64,000 nucleotides of DNA from contig NZ_LMKH01000001.1 in the NCBI RefSeq assembly GCF_001421415.1, positions 601,688 through 665,687 of the forward strand, written 5' to 3'. The notes under the pieces are model-generated. The model was given only the letters and a program-made list of their open reading frames with translations. It was not told the origin of the DNA and ran no database searches. This stretch comes from Sphingomonas sp. Leaf208. GTDB taxonomy: Bacteria; Pseudomonadota; Alphaproteobacteria; Sphingomonadales; Sphingomonadaceae. Positions 1 to 7,611 of this stretch are shown in pieces. Each line of letters starts with the position of its first letter. Within the stretch, counting starts at the first letter, position 1. Position numbers and translations under genes: made by a program.

Positions 1-1
1 C

Positions 2-1027
2 GACGCGGTCGCCGCGCTGATCGCCAAGCCGCAGGTCGCACTCCCGCTGCCCGGCTATTGCGCGGGCGTGGATCATCCGATCGTGATCGCCGGCAAGACC
101 TATGGCCAGGGGCGCTTCGAGCGCGAGGCGGGCGATGCCAAGGGCTTCCGCGTATCGCCCGCCTCCGACGCCGCGGTGTTCGCGATGGCGGCGGCGCTGG
201 TGCAGGACATGAAGCTCGGCAAGGGTCCGCAGACCGACATCATCGATATCGGCGCGTCGGCGACCGATTATGTCGGGCATACCTATGGCACGCAGGGCAC
301 CGAGATGTGCATCCAGATGGCGCAGCTCGACAAGACGCTCGGTGATTTCTTCGCGGTGATGGACGAGACCGGCGTCGACTACGAGGTCGTGCTGACCGCG
401 GATCACGGCGCGCACGACGCGACCGAACGCCAGCAACAGCGCGCGATGCCGATGGAGGCGCACATGGACGAGAACGTGCTCGCCAAGCAGGTCGGCACCG
501 CGATCGCCAAGGACATGGGGCTGCCGGGTAGTGTGCTGCTCGGGACCGAAGGCGACGTCTATATCGACGACACGCTGCCGGCGAAGACGCAAGCGAAGGT
601 GCTTGCCGAGGCGCTGCGCCGGTATCGGGCGATGCCGCAGATTGCGGGTGCGTACTCCGCCGCCGAGATCATGGCGACGCCGATGGCGAAGTCTCCGCCC
701 GAGACGTGGACGCTGATCGAGCGGGCGCGGGCGTCGTTCTATCCCGAGCGGTCGGGGCAGATGGTGGTGCTGCTGAAGCCGCGCGTGACGACGATCGTGT
801 CGCCGGCGGGGGGCTATGTAGAGACGCACGGGTCGCCGTGGGATTACGACCGCCGCGTGCCGATCCTGTTCTGGCGCAAGGGGATGACCGGGTTCGAGCA
901 GCCGCTGTCCGTGGAGACGGTGGATATCGTGCCGACCTTGGCGGCGACGATCGGGTTGCCGGTTAGCGGGTTGGACGGGCGGTGCCTGGATCTCGATCCG
1001 GGGGCTGCGAGCACCTGCGCTAACTGA
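2..1027 (+). CDS. Alkaline phosphatase family protein (PhoK-like), C-terminal part; 5' end outside window
   Basis: The reading frame is open from the left edge, so the start lies upstream and about 341 codons are visible. Metal-site motifs of the alkaline phosphatase/phosphodiesterase superfamily are present: 'DYVGHTYG' (Asp and His ligands), 'TADHGA' (Asp-His pair) and 'ETHGSPWDYD' near the C-terminus. The spacing and the HGSPWDYD block resemble PhoK-type phosphatases of sphingomonads, which are exported and hydrolyse phosphomonoesters. The nucleophile Thr/Ser and the signal peptide would be upstream and cannot be seen. A related nucleotide pyrophosphatase/phosphodiesterase is the main alternative. 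Confidence 0.85.
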   Translation, partial: DAVAALIAKPQVALPLPGYCAGVDHPIVIAGKTYGQGRFEREAGDAKGFRVSPASDAAVFAMAAALVQDMKLGKGPQTDIIDIGASATDYVGHTYGTQGTEMCIQMAQLDKTLGDFFAVMDETGVDYEVVLTADHGAHDATERQQQRAMPMEAHMDENVLAKQVGTAIAKDMGLPGSVLLGTEGDVYIDDTLPAKTQAKVLAEALRRYRAMPQIAGAYSAAEIMATPMAKSPPETWTLIERARASFYPERSGQMVVLLKPRVTTIVSPAGGYVETHGSPWDYDRRVPILFWRKGMTGFEQPLSVETVDIVPTLAATIGLPVSGLDGRCLDLDPGAASTCAN

Positions 1028-1053
1028 GCGCCGCGCACCTTCATTGCAAAGCA

Positions 1054-1110
1054 TGTTCTCCCGCGAAGGCGGGAGTCCAGTCTGGGCTCCCGCCTTCGCG
1101 GGAGAACAAG
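1054..1110. repeat. Extragenic palindrome, family B (copy 1)
   Basis: The core 'TTCTCCCGCGAAGGCGGGAG' is followed by its inverted partner 'CTCCCGCCTTCGCGGGAGAA', separated by 'tccagtctggg'. It sits just after the phosphatase gene and before the convergent beta-helix gene. The same design recurs at 11847, 16489, 33667 and 44872. It can fold into a strong hairpin and may serve as a bidirectional terminator, but no T-run follows. Confidence 0.85.
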
Positions 1111-1158
1111 CTTTTTGGGGCGTACTACCTCGAACGATCGCTCCGACCAGCGTGCAAG

Positions 1159-2079
1159 CTACCGCGTCTCGAACGCCCGTAACCCGGTGCCCAGCCGGTT
1201 CGCGCCCAGCGCGAGCTTGTCGTGGCTGTAGTCCGCTAGGAACGCCGGGTTGCTGCCATCCCCAGGCGACAGTCGTGCGTCGTTCCCCTCGACCCGCAAC
1301 CCGGTCGAGGGGTACGTCTGCGCCTCCGCCGCGACGACAATCAGACCGGTGTGGTTCTCCTTGTTGCGCCCCTGCACGAAGGTGTTGCGCGCGATCAGGC
1401 CGGTGGCGCCTTCGGGGAGGTCGATCATGTAGTTGGTCTTCTTTCCCGCGGTATCGTCGAAGCTGTTGTCGGTGATCGACACGGTGGGCACGCGGAGCTT
1501 GACGTAATGGCCGCCGGTACCGCGCTCGAACCGCGAGTTGGTGATCGTCACGCTGCCCTTGTTGGCGAGGTAGATCGCGTGCGAACAGCCCGGCGATTCG
1601 TCGCACTGGCCGAGCCCGGCGAAGGTGGAATGGTCGATCAGGATCTTCTGCGCAGTCGGTTCGCCGCCGAGGATACCTTCCTGGCTGTCGAGGAACATCG
1701 CGTTGGTGACGGTCAGGTCGCCCATCTCGGTGCGGATGCCGGCGCCGTTGCCGTCCGACACGCGGTAGCCGCGGAAGACGAGGCCATCAACGACCGAGCC
1801 CTGCCCGCGCAGGACCAGCGCGGCCTTGTCCTCGCAGGCGACCTTCTCGAAGATCGCGGTGCCGGGCTTGACCGCCTTGAAGGTGATGTGGCCGCCGGCC
1901 TGCACCGCGCATTGCCGGTAGGTGCCGGGCGCGATCAGGATCGTCGCGGTGCCCAGCCGGATCGACGAGACCGCCTCCTGCAGCGTCGCGAACCCCTGCC
2001 CGTTGACGGTGAACGGCGCCGAGCTCAGCGCGAACGCGGGAGCGGCGAACAGCGCGAGGGCGAGCAACGATCGTTTCAT
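1159..2079 (-). CDS. Secreted right-handed beta-helix repeat protein
   Basis: 306 residues. The ATG at 2079 is chosen over an upstream in-frame start because it has an AGAGGA-like ribosome site and begins a clear signal peptide (MKRSLLALALFAAPAFA). After cleavage the chain reads 'FTVNGQGFATLQEAVSSI' and 'ILIAPGTYRQC', the typical opening of parallel beta-helix (pectate-lyase-like) domains. It continues with irregular coils such as 'VTITNSRFERG' and 'VSITDNSFDDTAG'. Four Cys residues are scattered (CAVQ, CEDK, CDESPGC). Likely periplasmic or surface carbohydrate binding or lyase-like; no catalytic residues can be assigned, so substrate and activity are unknown. Convergent with the phosphatase gene. 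Confidence 0.8.
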   Translation of the reverse strand: MKRSLLALALFAAPAFALSSAPFTVNGQGFATLQEAVSSIRLGTATILIAPGTYRQCAVQAGGHITFKAVKPGTAIFEKVACEDKAALVLRGQGSVVDGLVFRGYRVSDGNGAGIRTEMGDLTVTNAMFLDSQEGILGGEPTAQKILIDHSTFAGLGQCDESPGCSHAIYLANKGSVTITNSRFERGTGGHYVKLRVPTVSITDNSFDDTAGKKTNYMIDLPEGATGLIARNTFVQGRNKENHTGLIVVAAEAQTYPSTGLRVEGNDARLSPGDGSNPAFLADYSHDKLALGANRLGTGLRAFETR

Positions 2080-2327
2080 CCGAGATCCTCTTCGTTCCGC
2101 AGCGGTGGCCCGCCGGCGATATCGGTTTCCTGATCGCACGGAACGTCGCGCCTCGACCAGTCTGTCCGCCGCGCTTTGTCGACACCTGTCCCGTTATGAA
2201 GCATTGGAAAGAATGAACCGGGATGGGTCGATCCCGATGTCCGCATATTGCCGTGCCCGCGCTGAACGCATAATACCGCTACCGTAACAAAGCCGGCGGG
2301 GGGAACCGATCGGCGCGGGGGATTCAC

Positions 2328-3536
2328 ATGCACGCCATGACGCCGACGGAGGTCTTCCTCCTCGCGATACTCATCATCTTCACCGTGCCGTATCTGGTGT
2401 GGCGGCTCGGGCGGACGGATTACTGGGCGCCGCTGGTGGTGGTGCAGATCTTCGGCGGCATCCTGCTCGGGCCGGGCGTGCTCGGCGCAGCATATCCCGA
2501 CTATTACGCGACCGTTTTCACGCCCGCGACCTTGGGCTCGCTGAACGGCATCGCCTGGTGGGCGGTGATGATGTTCGTGTGGGTCGCCGGTATCGAACTC
2601 GATCTCGGCGAGGCCTGGAAGCGGCGCGGCGAGACCGGCGTGACGGCGGGCCTCGCGCTCGCGGTGCCGCTCATTACCGGCAGCATCGCGGCGGTGTTGA
2701 TGTTGCGCTACCCAGGGTGGCGTGGGCCGGACGGTGCGACGTGGCAGGTCGTGCTAGGCATCGGCATGGCTTGCGCGGTCACCGCGCTGCCGATCCTTGT
2801 GCTGTTCCTCGAAAAGCTCGACGTGCTGCGCGAGCCGATCGGGCAGCGGATCCTGCGTTATGCGAGCCTCGACGACATCGCGATCTGGGGCGTGCTGGCG
2901 CTGATCCTGCTCGATTGGGAGCGGGTCGGGCGGCAGGGTGGTTTCCTGGTCGGGTTTGCGGTCGCGACGCTGATCGTGCGCAAACTGATGGCGCGGATCG
3001 AGGAGCGCGATCGCTGGTATGTCAGCCTGATCTGGCTCGCGGGCTGCGGGTTCGCAGCGGATTGGGCGGGGCTGCACTTCATGGTCGGTGCGTTCCTGTC
3101 GGGCGCGGTGCTCGATTCGAAATGGTTCACGACCGCGAAGATGGACCAGTTCCGTCACTTCGTGCTGCTCGCGGTGATGCCGGTGTTCTTCCTGTCGACC
3201 GGGCTGAAGACGCAGTGGGCGGTCGGCGGTTACGCGGTGTTCGGTGCGGCGGCGTTGTTGCTGGTCGCCTCGGTAGGCGGCAAGCTGGCCGGGGTCCACG
3301 CCGCCGGGCGGATCCTGAAGTGGCGGCCGGGCGAGGCTTCGGCGATCGGATGGCTGTTGCAGACCAAGGCGCTAATCATGATCATCTTCGTCAACATCCT
3401 GCTGGATAAGAAGATCATTACGAATGAGACGTTCACTGCGCTGCTGCTGATGGCGCTGGCGAGCACGATGCTGACGGTGCCGGTGGTTGCGCCGAAGTTG
3501 AAGAAGCTGGTGGGGTTGGTGGGGAAGAGCGGGTGA
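2328..3536 (+). CDS. Cation:proton antiporter (CPA2/Kef-type membrane domain)
   Basis: 402 residues, almost entirely hydrophobic, with about a dozen membrane segments beginning 'VFLLAILIIFTVPYLVWRLG'. Family hallmarks include 'GGILLGPGVLG' in the early helices, 'WVAGIELDLGEAW' (the CPA 'F..GLE.D' position) and 'FMVGAFLSGAVLD'. It ends about 400 residues in, so it lacks the cytoplasmic TrkA-N/RCK domain found in KefB/KefC. The ATG at 2328 has a GGGGG ribosome site 6 nt upstream; an ATG four codons later is a possible alternative. It probably exchanges Na+ or K+ for protons in the inner membrane; ion specificity cannot be told. Monocistronic, followed by a palindromic repeat. Confidence 0.85.
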   Translation: MHAMTPTEVFLLAILIIFTVPYLVWRLGRTDYWAPLVVVQIFGGILLGPGVLGAAYPDYYATVFTPATLGSLNGIAWWAVMMFVWVAGIELDLGEAWKRRGETGVTAGLALAVPLITGSIAAVLMLRYPGWRGPDGATWQVVLGIGMACAVTALPILVLFLEKLDVLREPIGQRILRYASLDDIAIWGVLALILLDWERVGRQGGFLVGFAVATLIVRKLMARIEERDRWYVSLIWLAGCGFAADWAGLHFMVGAFLSGAVLDSKWFTTAKMDQFRHFVLLAVMPVFFLSTGLKTQWAVGGYAVFGAAALLLVASVGGKLAGVHAAGRILKWRPGEASAIGWLLQTKALIMIIFVNILLDKKIITNETFTALLLMALASTMLTVPVVAPKLKKLVGLVGKSG

Positions 3537-3545
3537 CGCTTTTCT

Positions 3546-3660
3546 TCCCCCCTCCCTGGAAGGGAGGGGTTGGGGGTGGGTCGGCCTGCTCGTGCCGCCG
3601 ACTTTGCCCGATGCGGAAGCCTACCCACCCCCGGCCCCTCCCTTTCAGGGAGGGGGGAAG
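3546..3660. repeat. Extragenic palindrome, family C (copy 1)
   Basis: The left arm 'CCCCTCCCTGGAAGGGAGGG' (itself a short palindrome) is followed by 'ttgggggtgggtcgg'. After a spacer of about 40 nt comes the right arm 'ctacccacccccggcccctccctttcaggg' in split form. It fills the whole gap between the convergent antiporter and pspF genes. Other copies are at 14417 and 59320, the latter inside a gene. Confidence 0.85.
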
Positions 3661-3665
3661 AAGGC

Positions 3666-4703
3666 TTAGCCGCCCGCGTTAAGCAGGTCGTGGCGTTTCA
3701 GGGCGTGGCGAAGTTGGTCGTAGCTCAGGCCTAGCGCCTCGGCAGTGGCGCGCTGGTTGAAGCGGTGTTCCGACAGCGCTCGGGAGAGCAGGTCGCGTTC
3801 GAAGCGGGATACGCGGGACTTGAAGTCCGAGGGGCCTTCTTCGCACGCGACGACCGGGTCCTCGCCTTCATCCGGTTCGGCCGCGCGCGGAGCCACCACG
3901 ATAGGCTTTGGCGCGGTCGACGCGCCCGGCCGGTGTGGCGACTGGAACGGGTCGATCTCGATCGCATCGATTGGCCCCGCTTGTTCCCAACGATACACCG
4001 CCCGCTCGACGACGTTGCGGAGCTCGCGGACGTTGCCCGGCCAGCGATAGGCGATGAGTGCGTCCATCGCCGCCGGGCCGAAACCCTCCCAGCGTTCGCG
4101 ACCCAGTTCCGACGCCATCCGCCGGCCGAAATGCTCTGCCAGCACCACCACGTCCCCGGTCCGCGCGCGCAGAGGCGGCAACGTCACCACCTCGAACGAC
4201 AACCGGTCGAGCAGATCGGCGCGGAACTCGTGGCGGTCGACCTTGTCGGGGAGATGCTCGTTGGTCGCAGCGACGATCCGCACGTCGACGCGCATCGGCC
4301 GCGACGAGCCGATCCTGGTGATTTCGCCATATTCGACTGCGCGCAGCAGGCGGTCCTGCGCGGCCATCGACAGCGTGCCGAGTTCGTCGAGGAACAGCGT
4401 GCCGCCATCGGCCTCCTCGAACCGCCCTACCCGCGCCTTGGTCGCGCCGGTGAACGCGCCAGCCTCATGCCCGAACAATTCCGCCTCGATCAGCGTCTCG
4501 GGCAGCGCCGCGCAGTTCATGATGACCAAAGGCTGATCCCACCGCGGCGACAGGCGGTGGAGGCGTTCGGCGACCAGTTCCTTGCCCGTGCCGCGCTCGC
4601 CGATTACCAGTACCGGACGGTCAAGCGCCGCCGCCCGCGATGCGCGTTCGAGCGCGGCCATGAACGTGCCGGACTCGCCGATGACCTGGGTTGTTCGCTC
4701 CAT
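3666..4703 (-). CDS. pspF: Sigma-54-dependent activator of the phage-shock operon (PspF)
   Basis: 345 residues starting MERTTQVIGES. An in-frame ATG 50 codons upstream would run into the promoter region and is rejected. There is no receiver or other sensory domain: the AAA+ module starts at once, with Walker A 'GERGTGKE' (35-42), the sigma-54 contact loop GAFTGA (82-87), Walker B-like 'GGTLFLDELG' and the 'RWPGNVREL' block. A Fis-type helix-turn-helix closes the protein ('RATAEALGLSYDQLRHAL'). This layout is that of PspF, an enhancer-binding ATPase held inactive by PspA and released on inner-membrane damage. Position strongly supports the call: it is divergent from a sigma-54 promoter and pspABC. 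A 70-residue acidic, Pro-rich linker precedes the HTH. Confidence 0.93.
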   Translation of the reverse strand: MERTTQVIGESGTFMAALERASRAAALDRPVLVIGERGTGKELVAERLHRLSPRWDQPLVIMNCAALPETLIEAELFGHEAGAFTGATKARVGRFEEADGGTLFLDELGTLSMAAQDRLLRAVEYGEITRIGSSRPMRVDVRIVAATNEHLPDKVDRHEFRADLLDRLSFEVVTLPPLRARTGDVVVLAEHFGRRMASELGRERWEGFGPAAMDALIAYRWPGNVRELRNVVERAVYRWEQAGPIDAIEIDPFQSPHRPGASTAPKPIVVAPRAAEPDEGEDPVVACEEGPSDFKSRVSRFERDLLSRALSEHRFNQRATAEALGLSYDQLRHALKRHDLLNAGG

Positions 4704-4803
4704 GACGAAGATGTGGCGCGAATTCCCAACTCTTGGCAAGCTTCCGCCACGCCCCGAACACCTGAAATCGCGCAAACCCCTGCAATTCCGCCATTTTCGA
4801 AAC

Positions 4804-4819
4804 TGGCACGAGAGATGCA
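4804..4819 (+). promoter_or_regulatory. Sigma-54 (-24/-12) promoter of the psp operon
   Basis: TGGCAC at 4804-4809 and ATGCA at 4815-4819 place GG and GC exactly 10 bases apart, close to the consensus TGGCAC-N5-TTGCA. It points towards the 47-residue ORF and pspA, and sits about 100 bp upstream of the divergent sigma-54 activator gene. Transcription would begin near 4830. A PspF enhancer site should lie further upstream, between about 4705 and 4800; no clear palindrome was picked out there by eye. Confidence 0.85.
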
Positions 4820-4875
4820 ATGCTTCAGGCAACCCGCCGAATAGCGGAACCAACCATCCTTAAAGGGGACCCACC

Positions 4876-5019
4876 ATGTTCAACACCAACATCGCCCGCA
4901 CCGTCGCCGCTACCCTCTGCACCATCGTTGTCAGCGCAACCTGCGTCCTCGGCGCAGTCGGCCCAGCGATCGCAACCAACGTAACGCCCATCGCGGTCCA
5001 TACCGCACTCGTGGCATAA
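4876..5019 (+). CDS. 47-residue membrane/secreted peptide at the head of the psp operon
   Basis: ATG at 4876 with a strong AAAGGGGA ribosome site 6-7 nt before it, and TAA at 5017-5019. The product starts MFNTNIARTVAATLCTIVVS and is one hydrophobic segment with a basic residue near the N-terminus. It has two Cys residues, and 'GPAIAT' near residue 30 could be a signal-peptidase site. It lies between the sigma-54 start and pspA (54 nt gap), so it should be co-transcribed under membrane stress. No family recognised. Codon choice is GC-ending, like its neighbours. It may be a small stress peptide or a translated leader. Confidence 0.6.
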   Translation: MFNTNIARTVAATLCTIVVSATCVLGAVGPAIATNVTPIAVHTALVA

Positions 5020-5072
5020 GACCCCGACGGACTCGCTAAGAGCCTCGGGCCGACCCCTGGAGTAGGATTTAC

Positions 5073-5738
5073 ATGGGCATCTTTTCCCGCACCCGCGACA
5101 TCGTCGCCGCCAACTTCGCCGATCTCATCGAGAAGGCCGAAGACCCGTCGAAGATGATCCGCATGATCATCCTCGAGATGGAGGAAACGCTGGTCGAGGT
5201 TCGCGCCTCCGCTGCGCGCACCATCGCCGACCAGAAGGAGATGCGCCGCCATATCTCGAAGCTGGAGCAGCTTCAGGACAACTGGACCGAGAAGGCCGAG
5301 CTGGCGCTGAGCAAGGACCGCGAGGACCTCGCCAAGGCCGCCCTGGTCGAGCGCCAGAAGGCGTTCGACATGGCCGAGCAGTTGAAGGCCGAGGTCGGCG
5401 TGCTCGACGACGCACTTCGCGCTTCGGAAGAGGACATCGCCAAGCTCCAGACCAAGCTCCGGGAGGCGCGCACCAAGCAGAACGCGGTGCAGACCCGGCT
5501 GGAGAGCGCGAACAATCGCACCCGGCTGCGCGAGATGTACAACGGGCCGAAGACGCACGAGGCGTTCAGCCGCTTCGACATCCTCGACCGCCGCGTCGAC
5601 GAGGCCGAGGGCCGCGCGGACGCGATGGGGCTCGGGGTCGTCAAGACGCTCGAAGAGGAGATCGCCGAGCTGCGCAGCGACGACAAGGTCAACGCCCAGC
5701 TCGCCGCGCTCAAGGCGCGCATGAAGAAGGACGACTGA
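5073..5738 (+). CDS. pspA: Phage shock protein A (PspA/IM30 family)
   Basis: 221 residues, the normal length. It starts 'MGIFSRTRDIVAANFADLIEKAEDP', the typical amphipathic N-terminal helix plus the beginning of the long coiled coil. The chain is almost all charged helix, with 'KMIRMIILEMEETLVEVR' and a conserved late block 'FDILDRRVDEAEGRADAMGLG'. PspA oligomerises on damaged inner membrane and in its free form inhibits PspF. First of the core psp genes; pspB starts 1 nt after its stop. A GGAGTAGGA ribosome site lies just upstream. Confidence 0.97.
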   Translation: MGIFSRTRDIVAANFADLIEKAEDPSKMIRMIILEMEETLVEVRASAARTIADQKEMRRHISKLEQLQDNWTEKAELALSKDREDLAKAALVERQKAFDMAEQLKAEVGVLDDALRASEEDIAKLQTKLREARTKQNAVQTRLESANNRTRLREMYNGPKTHEAFSRFDILDRRVDEAEGRADAMGLGVVKTLEEEIAELRSDDKVNAQLAALKARMKKDD

Positions 5739-5739
5739 G

Positions 5740-6027
5740 ATGGATGACCTGACCCCCGTTCTCGTCTGCGCGGTCCTCTTCATTGGGCTGCCGTGGGTGA
5801 TCCTGCACTACATCACCAAGTGGAAGCAGGCGCCGCGGATCACCGAGGAAGACGAAAAGCTGCTGGACGAGATGCAGGCCTTGGCCCGCCGCCTCGAGGA
5901 CCGCGTGATGACCGTCGAACGGATCATCGCCGCCGACAATCCCGACTGGAAGCCGGGTCTCGGTACCACGCAATCGCCGTATCTATCGGACCTTCAGTCC
6001 GACCGCACTTCTGATCGGAGGAACTGA
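5740..6027 (+). CDS. pspB: Phage shock protein B (PspB)
   Basis: 95 residues: one N-terminal membrane helix ('LVCAVLFIGLPWVILHYITKW'), then a cytosolic coiled coil with 'LARRLEDRVMTVERIIAADNPDWK', matching the PspB family's conserved coil and DxPxW tail. Slightly longer than the about 75-residue enterobacterial protein. Translation is probably coupled to pspA (1-nt gap). PspB works with PspC to sense membrane stress and pull PspA off PspF. The coil motif is the same one that recurs in the five small genes at 6445-7851. Confidence 0.93.
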   Translation: MDDLTPVLVCAVLFIGLPWVILHYITKWKQAPRITEEDEKLLDEMQALARRLEDRVMTVERIIAADNPDWKPGLGTTQSPYLSDLQSDRTSDRRN

Positions 6028-6028
6028 G

Positions 6029-6412
6029 ATGTCCGGCAGCCGCACACAGTTTTACCTCGATAAGCAGAACGCCAAGTGGAAGGGCGTCTGCGCCGGGATC
6101 GCCGACTATACCGGCGTCGACGCGCTCTTCGTCCGTGTCGGCATGGTCGTCCTGACGCTAGCTGGGGGCTTTCCCTGGACGCTGCTGGCCTATTGGATGG
6201 TCGCCTGGATGGGTCATGCCAAGCCGATCGGCCTGTACGAGACGCCCGACGACGCGAAGTTCTGGCAGGGCGTCCGCTCGAACCCGAAGCGCTCGACCGC
6301 CGAGGTCCGCAGCAAGTTCCGCGACATCGACCGCCGCCTCGCCGACATCGAGACGCACTATACCAGCCGCTCAAGCAACAGCCTCGCGGCAGAGATCGAC
6401 AGCCTGCGCTGA
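6029..6412 (+). CDS. pspC: Phage shock protein C (PspC domain)
   Basis: 127 residues. The PspC domain is obvious: 'KWKGVCAGIADYTGVDALFVRVGMV', a membrane helix ('LTLAGGFPWTLLAYWMVAWM') and a C-terminal coiled segment 'EVRSKFRDIDRRLADIETHYTS' ending near 'AAEIDSLR'. One base separates it from pspB, and a GGAGG ribosome site lies at the end of pspB. It is the inner-membrane partner of PspB. The extreme C-terminus ('EIDSLR') echoes the 'EIxxLR' endings of the downstream small proteins. Confidence 0.95.
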   Translation: MSGSRTQFYLDKQNAKWKGVCAGIADYTGVDALFVRVGMVVLTLAGGFPWTLLAYWMVAWMGHAKPIGLYETPDDAKFWQGVRSNPKRSTAEVRSKFRDIDRRLADIETHYTSRSSNSLAAEIDSLR

Positions 6413-6444
6413 GACGCTGCGTCGATCCAAAAGGGGGAAATACC

Positions 6445-6720
6445 ATGCCACCAGAAGCAGCACTGATACTGGGTATCATAGTTGGCACGCTGGCAACGCT
6501 GACGATCCAGGCATTTGGTCGGCGCAAGGCGCGGATCGCGGTCAAGGCCGCGAACCGGGATGCGGAACGCAGCATCGCGCTGCTCGACAGCGAGAACGAG
6601 CGCCGCACCGGCCAGATCGACCGCTTGCAGGAGCGGATCCAGGTCCTCGAACGGATCACCACCGATCCCGCCGAGCGCACCGCCCGCGAAATCGAGGCGC
6701 TTCGCCTCCAGCCGAACTGA
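6445..6720 (+). CDS. PspB-like small membrane/coiled-coil protein 1
   Basis: 91 residues from ATG at 6445, with an AAGGGGGAAA ribosome site. One membrane helix (residues 5-23, 'AALILGIIVGTLATLTIQAF'), a basic stretch (GRRKARI), then a coil 'LQERIQVLERITTD' followed by 'PAERTAREIEALR'. The coil repeats PspB's 'LEDRVMTVERIIAAD'. Residues 46-87 match residues 60-101 of the next protein at 34 of 42 positions, so the two are recent duplicates. It lies 32 nt after pspC in the same direction, presumably in the same transcript. Function unknown; a role in membrane-stress sensing is inferred from context and likeness. Confidence 0.85.
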   Translation: MPPEAALILGIIVGTLATLTIQAFGRRKARIAVKAANRDAERSIALLDSENERRTGQIDRLQERIQVLERITTDPAERTAREIEALRLQPN

Positions 6721-6731
6721 GGGGATACGAT

Positions 6732-7043
6732 ATGAATTGGGCAGGACCTGGGTTCGTGATCGCGATCATCGCCATCACCACCATCGGCTGGATCGCGAAC
6801 AACTGGATCCGTACCAAGCACGGCTATCCGCCGAGCGACGACTGGGGCAACTCGATGAGCTGGGGCGGCGGGCACAAGCAGGACCCGGCGGGTGATCGCA
6901 AGGTTGAACTGCTCAGCAGCGAGAATGAGCGCCTCACCGGTCAGGTTTCCCGCCTCGAGGAGCGGATCGCGGTCCTCGAACGCATCGCTACCGATCCCGC
7001 CGAGCGCACCGCTCGCGAGATCGACGCCCTCCGCGACCGCTGA
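6732..7043 (+). CDS. PspB-like small membrane/coiled-coil protein 2
   Basis: 103 residues from ATG at 6732, 11 nt after the previous stop, with a GAGGGGATA ribosome site. The N-terminal helix 'GFVIAIIAITTIGWIANNWI' is followed by a Trp/Gly-rich hydrophilic linker (residues 36-50, 'DDWGNSMSWGGGHK') that none of its siblings has. It ends in the shared coil 'LEERIAVLERIATD' and 'AERTAREIDALRDR'. The linker may be a partner-binding segment. The coil region is duplicated from protein 1 at DNA level (6580-6705 versus 6909-7034). Confidence 0.85.
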   Translation: MNWAGPGFVIAIIAITTIGWIANNWIRTKHGYPPSDDWGNSMSWGGGHKQDPAGDRKVELLSSENERLTGQVSRLEERIAVLERIATDPAERTAREIDALRDR

Positions 7044-7054
7044 GGACGGGGATC

Positions 7055-7357
7055 ATGAACAATTTCACGATCTTCCTGCTCGTCTTCATCGTGATCGGCC
7101 TTCCGGTCATCCTCGGGATTGCCAGCAGCGTCTTCAAGGACTGGATAAAGCACAAAGAGCGGATGGCGACCGCGCTCAATGCGCAGACCGCCGAAAAGTC
7201 CGCGCAATATGCGGCGCACACCGAACGCCTGGAACAGCGGGTACGGGTGTTGGAACGGATCGTCACCGACCGGGGCATCGCGCTCTCGACCGAGATCGAG
7301 CAGCTCCGCGACCAACGCTTACTCAATCAGACTATATCGCAGGAGACAGGATCATGA
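7055..7357 (+). CDS. PspB-like small membrane/coiled-coil protein 3
   Basis: 100 residues from ATG at 7055. The helix 'IFLLVFIVIGLPVILGIASS' resembles PspB's own helix, including the GLP turn. It is followed by 'VFKDWIKHKERMATALNAQ' and the coil 'LEQRVRVLERIVTDRG', ending 'STEIEQLRDQ' plus a short tail. Of the five siblings this is the closest to canonical PspB in its helix. Its stop overlaps the start of the next gene (ATGA at 7354-7357), indicating translational coupling. Confidence 0.85.
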   Translation: MNNFTIFLLVFIVIGLPVILGIASSVFKDWIKHKERMATALNAQTAEKSAQYAAHTERLEQRVRVLERIVTDRGIALSTEIEQLRDQRLLNQTISQETGS

Positions 7358-7602
7358 ATGGTGGACAGGTGATGGTCGTGATGATCGTCCTGATCGTGAT
7401 GATCGCTGGCATCGTCAAATCGCGGCACAAGAGCGGGCGACGTGCCGAGGGCACGTCATTGATGAACGATCCCGAGGCGGCGCGGCTGCGCGACGAGGTG
7501 CAGCAGATGAAGGAGCGCATCCAGGTGCTGGAGCGCGTGATCACCGACAACCACAAGAGCGTCGATCTCGACCGAGAGATCGAACGGCTCCGCGACCGCT
7601 AG
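7354..7602 (+). CDS. PspB-like small membrane/coiled-coil protein 4
   Basis: 82 residues from ATG at 7354, overlapping the previous stop by 4 nt, with an AGGAGACAGG ribosome site. The N-terminal helix is Met/Val/Ile-rich ('VMVVMIVLIVMIAGIV'), then a basic patch 'KSRHKSGRR', then the coil 'MKERIQVLERVITDNHK' and 'DREIERLRDR'. Same architecture as its siblings but with a diverged linker. No enzymatic residues are visible. Confidence 0.85.
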   Translation: MNGGQVMVVMIVLIVMIAGIVKSRHKSGRRAEGTSLMNDPEAARLRDEVQQMKERIQVLERVITDNHKSVDLDREIERLRDR

Positions 7603-7611
7603 GAGGCGGAC

